A stretch of 55,816 bases of DNA from contig CACLKH010000005.1 of the NCBI GenBank assembly GCA_902607475.1, forward strand, positions 1-55,816, read 5' to 3'. How positions within the stretch are numbered: position 1 is the first letter of the stretch; each line of letters starts with the position of its first letter. Below the pieces are notes generated by a model. The model searched no databases and was not told where the DNA came from. It was given only the letters and a program-made list of their open reading frames with translations. The DNA is from an uncultured Alphaproteobacteria bacterium. GTDB lineage: Bacteria > Pseudomonadota > Alphaproteobacteria > GCA-002720895. Made by a program: the position numbers and the translations under genes. Of this stretch, positions 1 to 7,645 are shown in pieces.

Positions 1-671
1 TTATTATTCTCATCTAATTTATTTAGTTTAATTTCTTGATTCTCGTCTTTTTCTTCTAGTAAAGTAATTTTCTCAGTTTCATCTTCCCTTGAAACTGGAG
101 TGTTGAGGGATTTTTCTGGTCCAGATAATCTTCTATTCATTTCAATTACATCTTTTTCTTCAATTTTTAATTTTTTAGAACTTAATTTTTTTGCTATCTT
201 TTTTACAATTTCTGGAGGAAGCTCACCTTTTTCAATTTGTTGCATTTGACTTTTTAATTTTTGTAAATTAAAAAAAAGTTTTTTTTGAGCTGCTGTTGTT
301 CCTAATTTTACTAACGACCAAGAATTTAAAATAAATTCATTTATACTTGCTTTTATCCACCACATTGCATAGGTGGATAGTCTGAAACCTTTATCAGGGT
401 CAAATTTTTTTACTGCTTTCATAAGACCAACATTCCCTTCAGAAATAATATCCTCAATTGAAAGCTTATAACCTCTATATCCGAATGCTATTTTAGCAAC
501 TAATCGTAAATGGCTTGTTATAAGTCTTCGAGCCGCTTTTGCATCGCCTTTTGTTTGCCATCTTTTAGCTAGCATGTATTCCTCTTTTTCAGATAGTAAT
601 GGAAATTTATTTATAGAAGCTAAGTAATTTGAAATACCTTTACTTGTTGGGGTTAATAGACCTGTTGTCAT
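1..671 (-). CDS. rpoH: RNA polymerase sigma-32 family factor (RpoH paralog), C-terminus cut by window edge
   Basis: Reverse-strand translation begins MTTGLLTPTSKGISNYLASINKFPLLSEKEEYMLAKRW...TSHLRLVAKIAFGYRGYKLSIEDIISEGNVGLMKAVKKFDPDKGFRLSTYAMWWIKASINEFILNSWSLVKLGTTAAQKKLFFNL; typical RpoH region 2. Start CAT at 669-671. Confidence 0.93.
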   Translation of the reverse strand, partial: MTTGLLTPTSKGISNYLASINKFPLLSEKEEYMLAKRWQTKGDAKAARRLITSHLRLVAKIAFGYRGYKLSIEDIISEGNVGLMKAVKKFDPDKGFRLSTYAMWWIKASINEFILNSWSLVKLGTTAAQKKLFFNLQKLKSQMQQIEKGELPPEIVKKIAKKLSSKKLKIEEKDVIEMNRRLSGPEKSLNTPVSREDETEKITLLEEKDENQEIKLNKLDENN

Positions 672-721
672 CTTAATTAGTATATAATATTATTTATATC
701 AAAAAACAATATTTCGATTTT

Positions 722-796
722 GGGTGCGTAGCTCAGTGGTAGAGCACTACGTTGACATCGTAGGGGTCGGAAGTTCAAATCTTCTCGCACCCACCA
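722..796 (+). tRNA. tRNA-Val (anticodon GAC), CCA encoded
   Basis: GGGTGCG...CGCACCC acceptor stem, anticodon arm CTACG-TTGACAT-CGTAG, T-arm TTCAAAT, ends ACCA. Confidence 0.95.
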
Positions 797-843
797 ATAT
801 TTTCAAGGGTTTAAGTCTTTTCACTATTTAATCTTTATTGCCC

Positions 844-892
844 GTGGACACATAGTGGACAAAAATGTCTCAACTTCTGTGTTTCGTGGACA
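844..892 (+). repeat. GTGGACA iteron cluster, left copy (844-850, 855-861, 886-892)
   Basis: Three GTGGACA heptamers; the 18-mer GTGGACACATAGTGGACA recurs at 1244-1261 with 2 mismatches. Confidence 0.6.
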
Positions 893-1010
893 ATACCTCG
901 GGGGTTTTTTTGCAATTTTTTTAAATTAAAAAGTATTGCATTAAATTAAATTATCGATATATATAACTGCTTATTAATTTATTAACTTTTACTATTGAAA
1001 TAACGAACAA

Positions 1011-1220
1011 ATGAGTTCAAAAACCGGCAAAGTCAAATGGTTTAATCCAAACAAAGGTTACGGATTTGTAGATCAAGATGACGATGAGAAGGATATATTC
1101 TTACATATTACTGCGTTGCAAAAAGCAAATATTTCTGTACTTAACGAAGGTGATAAAATATCATACGACGTTGAAGAGGAAAATGGCAAACAAAGCGCTA
1201 CTAATTTAAAGCAAATATAA
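1011..1220 (+). CDS. Cold-shock domain protein (CspA family)
   Basis: [34 protein letters not shown]1/RNP2 cold-shock motifs. Confidence 0.95.
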   Translation: MSSKTGKVKWFNPNKGYGFVDQDDDEKDIFLHITALQKANISVLNEGDKISYDVEEENGKQSATNLKQI

Positions 1221-1243
1221 TTCCTTACATATATTTTTAGTCT

Positions 1244-1271
1244 GTGGACACATGGTGGATAATTTTGTCCA
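1244..1271 (+). repeat. GTGGACA iteron cluster, right copy (GTGGACA, GTGGATA, inverted TGTCCA)
   Basis: GTGGACACATGGTGGATAATTTTGTCCA; matches the left copy at an offset of exactly 400 bp. Confidence 0.6.
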
Positions 1272-1307
1272 GAGCTTATATAAGAAAGATTAGTGATCTT
1301 AGGTAAT

Positions 1308-1439
1308 GCACTACGTTGACATCGTAGGGGTCGGAAGTTCAACTCTTCTCGCACCCACCAAGTTTTGTGTATGGCTCTTTAAAACAGGGTAACTAGACAT
1401 TATATAGACACTATGGTAAATCATTAAAATCTTTATTTG
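1308..1439 (+). repeat. Direct repeat copy 2: tRNA-Val 3' fragment (1308-1360) plus downstream flank
   Basis: GCACTACGTTGACATCGTAGGGGTCGGAAGTTCAACTCTTCTCGCACCCACCA matches tRNA-Val 3' end with 1 mismatch. The following ~79 nt match copy 3 at 5112-5191. Confidence 0.9.
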
Positions 1440-1506
1440 CCACGTGATTTAGTAAAAATATTCAACCAATATTAATCTAAAAAAACTGTCACATTACGAG
1501 AGATAT

Positions 1507-2691
1507 TTGTCTGTGGAGAAAACGACGCTTATTATGAGTAAAAAAAACTTAATAGAAAAAGACAGAGAAAAATTAACGGTGCAGGAAAATGGGCATAATA
1601 TTTTATCCTCTAAAAAAAAATATTTTTATCCTAATAAAATTGATAAAACGATTGAAATTGTTATTGTTCCTAAATTAGCTGACATAACAGAAAATCAAAA
1701 AAATGTTGGGATTGTATTAGACGAAAAAATCATTTTAAAAATTTTATCTAAGCGTTATAGCAATGTCTCAATTACCGAGATCAATACTAAAAATGATTTG
1801 AAAAAATTAGCATTAAGAAAACCAGATTTAGTTTTCTCGGGTGTTAAATATTTTTATTTTGCTGATGGAATTATTTGGCTTAATGATTATTTAGAACTTC
1901 ATGATATTTTGTATATCGCTTCGGACAGGGCAGCGCTTCATAATGAGCATGATAAAAGTATAGCCAAAAAAATTATACAAAAAGCTAATATTAGGACGGC
2001 TGATTTTTTCACAACAGAGCCTGGGAAGCACCAAAATGAAATGTCGATCCCTATTGCCTTCCCTCTTTTTATAAAACCCTTAACTGGTGGAGACAGTAGA
2101 GGAGTTGATGCAAATTCCATCGTGTATGATTTTTTAAGTTTTCAAGCAAAGATATTAGATATTAAGCGCAAGTACAATTTACGTTCTTTAGTAGAAACGT
2201 ATTTATCTGGAAAAGAGTACAGTGTCAGCATTCTTCAAGATCACTCTAATGAAAATCTAGAAGCAATGCCAATAGAAATTGCTGTTAAAAGAAACATTAA
2301 CGGTCATCGTATTCTTGACTACGATATTAAGGAGAATGATCACGAAAAGGTATTTAAAGTTTCGGATAGTAAAATTTTTAATCAACTCTCTGATTTATCA
2401 AAAAATGCTTTTACTGCATTAAATGGCAAATCACTGGGGCGAATTGATATTAAAATGGATTATCGTGGCGTTCCTTATTTTATTGAAGCTAACCTTATGC
2501 CTGGTCTTCGAAAAGGCTATTTTTACAGATCTTGTTTATTAAATCTTAATATGAGTTATGAGCAAATGATTTTAACCGTTGCCGATAACGGATTATCCTC
2601 TCGAAGAATTCATTCCAGTATTGCTAAAACTGAACTATCCTCTCGAAGAATTCATTCCAGTACTGCTAATACTGGACTATCTTCACATTAA
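1507..2691 (+). CDS. ATP-grasp ligase, D-Ala-D-Ala ligase-like, with repetitive C-terminal tail
   Basis: PLFIKPLTGGDSRGVDANSIV...VETYLSGKEYSVSIL...SLGRIDIKMDYRGVPYFIEANLMPGL: ATP-grasp/Ddl-like core. Confidence 0.8.
   Translation: MSVEKTTLIMSKKNLIEKDREKLTVQENGHNILSSKKKYFYPNKIDKTIEIVIVPKLADITENQKNVGIVLDEKIILKILSKRYSNVSITEINTKNDLKKLALRKPDLVFSGVKYFYFADGIIWLNDYLELHDILYIASDRAALHNEHDKSIAKKIIQKANIRTADFFTTEPGKHQNEMSIPIAFPLFIKPLTGGDSRGVDANSIVYDFLSFQAKILDIKRKYNLRSLVETYLSGKEYSVSILQDHSNENLEAMPIEIAVKRNINGHRILDYDIKENDHEKVFKVSDSKIFNQLSDLSKNAFTALNGKSLGRIDIKMDYRGVPYFIEANLMPGLRKGYFYRSCLLNLNMSYEQMILTVADNGLSSRRIHSSIAKTELSSRRIHSSTANTGLSSH
2593..2676 (+). repeat. 42-bp in-frame tandem repeat (two units) at the ATP-grasp C-terminus
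   Basis: TTATCCTCTCGAAGAATTCATTCCAGTATTGCTAAAACTGAA followed by CTATCCTCTCGAAGAATTCATTCCAGTACTGCTAATACTGGA; protein unit LSSRRIHSS(I/T)A(K/N)T(E/G). Confidence 0.9.
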
Positions 2692-2745
2692 TTATTTTAC
2701 ATTTTAATATAAGAAAATCTTCTGCCCATGCACCGTGATCCGTGA

Positions 2746-3486
2746 TTATTTTTGACGAAAATAATAGACTAATCCAAGTTGAGCTTGAGTTAAGGTATTT
2801 TCATATTTAAAAAAAGCTCTTGTACCTGCACCATCGGTTGCGAACCACTGTTCTTCCATATTGGTAAAATCATAATGTCTTCCACCAAACTTAACGCCAA
2901 GATTTTGGGTTAAAAGATGTTCTATTTCAAAACCTAGATAAAACCCTGGAACTAAATCTTGAGTATGAGGAGAATTTGTATAATCAGGGCTCCCGCTGCT
3001 ATAAGTTGTATATTTATTAAGAATATTTGCAAGAGCAGCACCGGCATCAAAAGAAACTTTACCTTGGCCTAAATTAAATCCTAATTCTATTCCACCTGAT
3101 ATAACTTGATGGCCGCGATAATGAGTTTCTGAAACCCAATTACTGCCTCCATGTGACCTGTCATCAATTAGGTAGGTTCCACCAATTTCAAATCCGGTAT
3201 ATAAATCACGGTTAAAAGGAAGAGCAGAATCCCATTTCTTATCGTACCCTGTTGACCAAGAAAAGCCAGGGACTGATAAATCTAAACTATTATGCAGACG
3301 AGTTCCGGTTTGACCGTGGCCATTATTATCACGCCACCTTGTATCTATGTTGGTAGCATTAGCTGATATACTAAAATTAAGACCTGAATAATCTCTAGCA
3401 CTCGCGTTACTTGATATCACTAATAATATAGCTGTAGCAAACAAGGAACCTTTCATTAAGTTTTTCATAACGAAATCATAGCACAA
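2746..3486 (-). CDS. Outer-membrane beta-barrel family protein with signal peptide
   Basis: N-terminal MKNLMKGSLFATAILLVISSNASA signal, alternating amphipathic strands, terminal aromatic LGLVYYFRQK. Confidence 0.7.
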   Translation of the reverse strand: MCYDFVMKNLMKGSLFATAILLVISSNASARDYSGLNFSISANATNIDTRWRDNNGHGQTGTRLHNSLDLSVPGFSWSTGYDKKWDSALPFNRDLYTGFEIGGTYLIDDRSHGGSNWVSETHYRGHQVISGGIELGFNLGQGKVSFDAGAALANILNKYTTYSSGSPDYTNSPHTQDLVPGFYLGFEIEHLLTQNLGVKFGGRHYDFTNMEEQWFATDGAGTRAFFKYENTLTQAQLGLVYYFRQK

Positions 3487-3640
3487 TTAACCGTGATACG
3501 GGATTAAGGATTCTACAAATTATTTATAATCGATTTAATCGATTAAAGAAATGAAAATAATTCATTGAGTCGATACTTATATTTACCACAATTAGTATTT
3601 ATATTTCATTGTATTATTAATTTATAGAAAGGAAACAATT

Positions 3641-3925
3641 ATGAAAAAAGTATTAATAAGTACCCTTGCTTTAGCTTTTACTGCTTTAATAGTAACAACA
3701 TCTTTTGCACAAACAAAAAAGGATGGCTACAATGCTAAAGTTCAAAGCTATGCATTAGCAAAAATGTCAGGTAATCCAGTTGATGCACTAGGATATACAT
3801 CTGGAAAACCTTTTCATGTACTTGATACTTCTAAACTTGATGCAAAATTATATCGTTTAGAGGATCAAAAAACTATTAATCAAAAACGTTTTGTTCTTTA
3901 CAAAATGTCTGGCTTAATAAAATAG
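3641..3925 (+). CDS. Small secreted protein of unknown function (94 aa)
   Basis: Signal peptide MKKVLISTLALAFTALIVTTSFAQ; RBS-like AGAAAGGAAAC upstream; terminator hairpin immediately downstream. Confidence 0.75.
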   Translation: MKKVLISTLALAFTALIVTTSFAQTKKDGYNAKVQSYALAKMSGNPVDALGYTSGKPFHVLDTSKLDAKLYRLEDQKTINQKRFVLYKMSGLIK

Positions 3926-3937
3926 TCTAGAGAAATG

Positions 3938-3970
3938 CCCTTTGCGTGTTAAAGGGTCTTTTTTTTTTAT
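3938..3970 (+). terminator. Rho-independent terminator after the 94-aa secreted protein gene
   Basis: CCCTTT-GCGTGTT-AAAGGG stem followed by a T run. Confidence 0.8.
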
Positions 3971-4977
3971 TTTTTTATTAATAATCGCATTTCTCCCTCA
4001 CCCCAAATTTTATTTCCGTTCTTATAATTTTTAAGACCGTACTCTAAGTCAGTTTTTCTTCCAACTTTCATTCTTTGGATATTTGTAACACGTAATTTTT
4101 TTAAAGTAGTTAAAACTTCTTTTAGAGAACAATGTGTCTCACGTGGTACATACCAATTGTCCATAAAAATATACCTATTTGAAGGCATGCCAATCATATC
4201 TAAAACTTTTTGGGAGTATTCTTGTGGTATCTTTTTCATTAATTTGTTCATTTCTCGTCTTGCTGACCAATAAATTCCACCACGGCCGTAAAGATATAAC
4301 CATACGTAACAGCCAGGTTTGCAGATTCTGACAATTTCTTTTATTACTTTTTTATAATTAGTTGTGTGATGCGCAACTCCATTACAATAAACAAAATCAA
4401 AAGAATTACTTTTAAAATTTAAATTTAATACATCTTGCTTTCTAAATATAAGATTTTTTAATTTATAATTTTTTTTTGCTAATTTTATTCCATCATCACT
4501 AAAGTCAACACCATATACTTTTTGACCACCCAATTGTTTTAAGGCAAATGAATATCTACCACCACCACATCCCACATCAATAATTTTTTTTACCTTAAAA
4601 AAACTATTGACATTAATGTTACTAAAATTTTTAAATCTTTCTTTAATGTAGTTTTTTGCTTTTAAATTTTCTTTTTCGGAAAAAATCTTCCATAGCTTAG
4701 CATAAACACCTCCTGTTTTTGTTTTCAATTCAACTTCTTTTAGATTTTCAAATTTAATATTATAGTGTCCTAAATTTGCTAGATCCTGACAAATATGTAT
4801 TAACTGGTTTTGCAATAGGTTTATTCTTTTAATTGGATTTTTTATTTTAAATTTAATATGAGGATCGTGTGGGAATAAATTTCTTATATATTCGTGCAAG
4901 ATAATAACTACAAAATATGGATGCGTAGCAATTAATTTTTTGCACAATTGAAATAATTTCTTTTGTTTTTTAATCAA
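3967..4977 (-). CDS. SAM-dependent class I methyltransferase
   Basis: KIIDVGCGGGRYSFALKQLGGQKVYGVDFSDDGIKLAKKN motif I and following motifs. Confidence 0.88.
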   Translation of the reverse strand: MIKKQKKLFQLCKKLIATHPYFVVIILHEYIRNLFPHDPHIKFKIKNPIKRINLLQNQLIHICQDLANLGHYNIKFENLKEVELKTKTGGVYAKLWKIFSEKENLKAKNYIKERFKNFSNINVNSFFKVKKIIDVGCGGGRYSFALKQLGGQKVYGVDFSDDGIKLAKKNYKLKNLIFRKQDVLNLNFKSNSFDFVYCNGVAHHTTNYKKVIKEIVRICKPGCYVWLYLYGRGGIYWSARREMNKLMKKIPQEYSQKVLDMIGMPSNRYIFMDNWYVPRETHCSLKEVLTTLKKLRVTNIQRMKVGRKTDLEYGLKNYKNGNKIWGEGEMRLLIKK

Positions 4978-5060
4978 TTTACCCTAACTTCGTAGAGGAT
5001 ATAAGTTTTTTAGAAACTAATCTAGTCATACTTTTTATAGTTGGTTTACAGGGGAAATGA

Positions 5061-5191
5061 GTACTATATGAAATCGTAGGAGTGGAAGTTTAACTCTTCT
5101 TGCACCTACCAAGTTTTGTGCTTGGCCCTTTAAAACAGGGTAACTAGACATTATATATATACTTATGGGAAATCATAAAAATCTTTATTTG
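5061..5191 (+). repeat. Direct repeat copy 3: degenerate tRNA-Val 3' fragment (to 5111) plus downstream flank
   Basis: ATCGTAGGAGTGGAAGTTTAACTCTTCTTGCACCTACCAAGTTTTGTG...AAAACAGGGTAACTAGACATTATAT parallels 1321-1439. Confidence 0.85.
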
Positions 5192-5302
5192 AGCAAAGTT
5201 TCAGAAACGTCACAAAAAAGAAATTGTCTTAGGTGCGAAAAACTATTTTTAAGTGAGCATATAGGGAATAGACTTTGTCCAAGATGTGAGAAGAGATCCT
5301 AG
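5165..5302 (+). CDS. 45-aa zinc-ribbon small protein (not in supplied ORF track)
   Basis: MGNHKNLYLSKVSETSQKRNCLRCEKLFLSEHIGNRLCPRCEKRS: CxxC-x(13)-CxxC zinc-ribbon spacing, uninterrupted ATG...TAG. Confidence 0.75.
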   Translation: MGNHKNLYLSKVSETSQKRNCLRCEKLFLSEHIGNRLCPRCEKRS

Positions 5303-5378
5303 TTTTTTCAACCTTACTTTTTCTTAATAATAACTTTTATTAATATCGGACCCACCAAATTTTTTTTTTAAAAATTTT

Positions 5379-6440
5379 TTAAAATAATGGAGATTCGTCA
5401 ATATCACTTTCTATTCTTGTTTTGTTTTTTAATCTACGAATCTGAACTTTTTTGTTAAAAAATTTGTCGTAGATTTTTTTAAGATTTTTATTTATAAAAT
5501 TTTTTTTAGTTAAATTAGTATATGGTTCATAGTGAGAACATTGTGTGCAACATTTTTTTAATTTACCACTAAACCAATTATTTCTTATTTCTTCAATTTG
5601 TTTATCGTTCCATGCTTCATGTAAAGTTTTGTAATTTTTTATGTTTCCACCCCAAAGTTCTGGTTCAACCCGACAAGAACAACCCTGAATTGTTCCATCA
5701 ACTAATATTTGCAGTTTTCTGTATAAAGCATAACAAGGAGTATTTTTTCTTTCATTCATATATTTAAGGCCTTTAAATTTTTGTCCTTTGGGAAGTCCGC
5801 TTTTTTTTATAATACCTCTAAAATCATCCCAAGATTCTAATATTGAAATATTTTTTGGGCTAATATATTTGATAATATTTTTATAAGTTTTTGATTTGAA
5901 AAACTTGTTATATGGTTTATCAATTCTTAATGCTAAATTAATATTTACAGGATAACTTAATTCTTTATTTTTTTTTATAATGTTAATTATATTTGATTTT
6001 ACTTGATCGTACATGTCTATTCCATACAGTCTTTTATATTGCTCTTTATTACCAAGAGCAGTTGATATTGTCATGGAAGTTAATCCTGAAGTTAATATTT
6101 TTTTAAAACCATGTCTATGAATTAGCGTGGCATTTGTATAACAAGTTGTTGTTTTAATGTTTTTAAATTTTCTTATTTTTTTTACTAAATTTAACCAATC
6201 CGGATGTGCACTTACTTCGCCTAAAATAGGTGATAAGCTAAAACTCCCTCCACCACCTTTTGAATATATTTTTAAAAGATGATCTAAAGATTCAATATCA
6301 ATTTTTTGTTTAACTCTTGGATCAGCAGCTTTACCATCTTTACCTTTACCATATCCGCAAAAACTACAATCGGCATTGCAAATATTAATAACTTCAGCAC
6401 CAGCAGTATTTGGGCGTTTTTTTAAATTATCTAGAGACAT
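5379..6440 (-). CDS. Radical SAM protein with C-terminal SPASM-like cysteines
   Basis: CNADCSFC (CxxxCxxC) near the N-terminus; C-terminal GCSCRVEPELWGG and KKCCTQC clusters. Confidence 0.88.
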   Translation of the reverse strand: MSLDNLKKRPNTAGAEVINICNADCSFCGYGKGKDGKAADPRVKQKIDIESLDHLLKIYSKGGGGSFSLSPILGEVSAHPDWLNLVKKIRKFKNIKTTTCYTNATLIHRHGFKKILTSGLTSMTISTALGNKEQYKRLYGIDMYDQVKSNIINIIKKNKELSYPVNINLALRIDKPYNKFFKSKTYKNIIKYISPKNISILESWDDFRGIIKKSGLPKGQKFKGLKYMNERKNTPCYALYRKLQILVDGTIQGCSCRVEPELWGGNIKNYKTLHEAWNDKQIEEIRNNWFSGKLKKCCTQCSHYEPYTNLTKKNFINKNLKKIYDKFFNKKVQIRRLKNKTRIESDIDESPLF

Positions 6441-6504
6441 TTTATTTTTATTTAATATATTACTATTTAAAAAAATTTAAATAAAACTTAATTTAATAAA
6501 AAAA

Positions 6505-7494
6505 TTGGATAAAAAAAAAACAAAAACTTATTTTTTTAGAATTTTCTTACTTTTTGTAATTTTTTTAATTTATTATTTTCCTGTTAAAGCTAATAATAAC
6601 TTATTTTTGGAAGATAACTTTTTTCCGGAAGGCATAACAATCTCAAAGAATGGAAATATTTATGTTGGTAGCTTAAAAGAAAATAAAATTGTAAAGTTTA
6701 AAAACAAAAAAAAAGATTCTGAACTTTTTGTTCCATCCAATTCTAACGGATTAATGTCTGTAATTGGAATTTTAGCCGATGATCATAATAAAATTCTTTG
6801 GGCATGCTCATCTAATCCTGGAGTTACAAATTATCCAAGTGATGATCCTGTATCTCTTAAAGCCTTTGATTTAAATTCAGGTGAACCTCTTCAAAGTTAT
6901 GAATTTCCTAACAGTGGTTTTTGTAATGATATTACATTAGATTCTAATAACAATGTTTATGTTACAGACTCTTTCAATCCTCGTATTCTTCGTTTAAATA
7001 AATCAAAATCAAGGCTTGAAACCTGGTTTGAAAATGATGCATTTAAAGGTGAAGGATTTAATCTTAATGGTATCACTTTTACTAACAATAATATTTATAC
7101 AGTCAAAATGAATTCTGGAGAATTATTTAAAATTGGAATTGCTGATAATGGAAAACCTATTAATTTTACAAAAATAGATTTACCGCGACCTTTAAATGCT
7201 CCAGACGGTATTAAAGCTGTAAATAAAAAAAATTTATTAGTAGTTGAAAATAAAGGCAGTTTAACACACATCAATTTTAATAAAATTACTACACTTAAAA
7301 TTCTTAGAGATGATTTAGATACTCCTACCACTGTCGCAATAAAAGGAAATACTGCGTGGGTTCTTCAAGCACAATTCGGTCATTTATTTGGTGATGAAAA
7401 AGATGTTCCACCAGGGCCTTTTGAAATTATTAGTGTTCAATATAAACCATCAATATTGACATCACTTAAAAAACTACTAAATTTTCTAAATTAA
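6505..7494 (+). CDS. Secreted SMP-30/NHL-type beta-propeller protein (TTG start)
   Basis: N-terminal hydrophobic segment, FPEGITISKNGNIYVGSL, CNDITLDSNNNVYVTDSFNPRILRL repeats. Confidence 0.7.
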   Translation: MDKKKTKTYFFRIFLLFVIFLIYYFPVKANNNLFLEDNFFPEGITISKNGNIYVGSLKENKIVKFKNKKKDSELFVPSNSNGLMSVIGILADDHNKILWACSSNPGVTNYPSDDPVSLKAFDLNSGEPLQSYEFPNSGFCNDITLDSNNNVYVTDSFNPRILRLNKSKSRLETWFENDAFKGEGFNLNGITFTNNNIYTVKMNSGELFKIGIADNGKPINFTKIDLPRPLNAPDGIKAVNKKNLLVVENKGSLTHINFNKITTLKILRDDLDTPTTVAIKGNTAWVLQAQFGHLFGDEKDVPPGPFEIISVQYKPSILTSLKKLLNFLN

Positions 7495-7506
7495 AGAGTT
7501 TTTTTT

Positions 7507-7632
7507 ATGAAAGTATTAAGTTCATTAAAATCTGCTAAAAGTCGTCATATAAAATGCAAAGTAGTTCGACGTAAGGGAAGAATCTACGTTATCAATAAAT
7601 CGAATCCTAGATTTAAAGCAAGACAAGGTTAA
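7507..7632 (+). CDS. rpmJ: 50S ribosomal protein L36 (zinc-free type; not in ORF track)
   Basis: [41 protein letters not shown]; 41 aa. Confidence 0.96.
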   Translation: MKVLSSLKSAKSRHIKCKVVRRKGRIYVINKSNPRFKARQG

Positions 7633-7645
7633 TTCTTTTATAATT

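Noticed and set aside
1073-1354. 93-aa reverse ORF over cspA and the tRNA fragment
   Set aside because: Antisense to cspA and spanning the repeat; no domain signature.
5344-5358. ATCGGACCCACCAA as a possible fourth tRNA-Val 3' remnant after the zinc-ribbon ORF
   Set aside because: Only ~9 nt match the tRNA end; could be chance in a region lacking further flank similarity.
797-7500. Expectation of an integrase, toxin-antitoxin or defence genes in the tRNA-linked island
   Set aside because: None of the ORFs there shows tyrosine/serine recombinase, nuclease or TA motifs; mobility is inferred only from the repeats.
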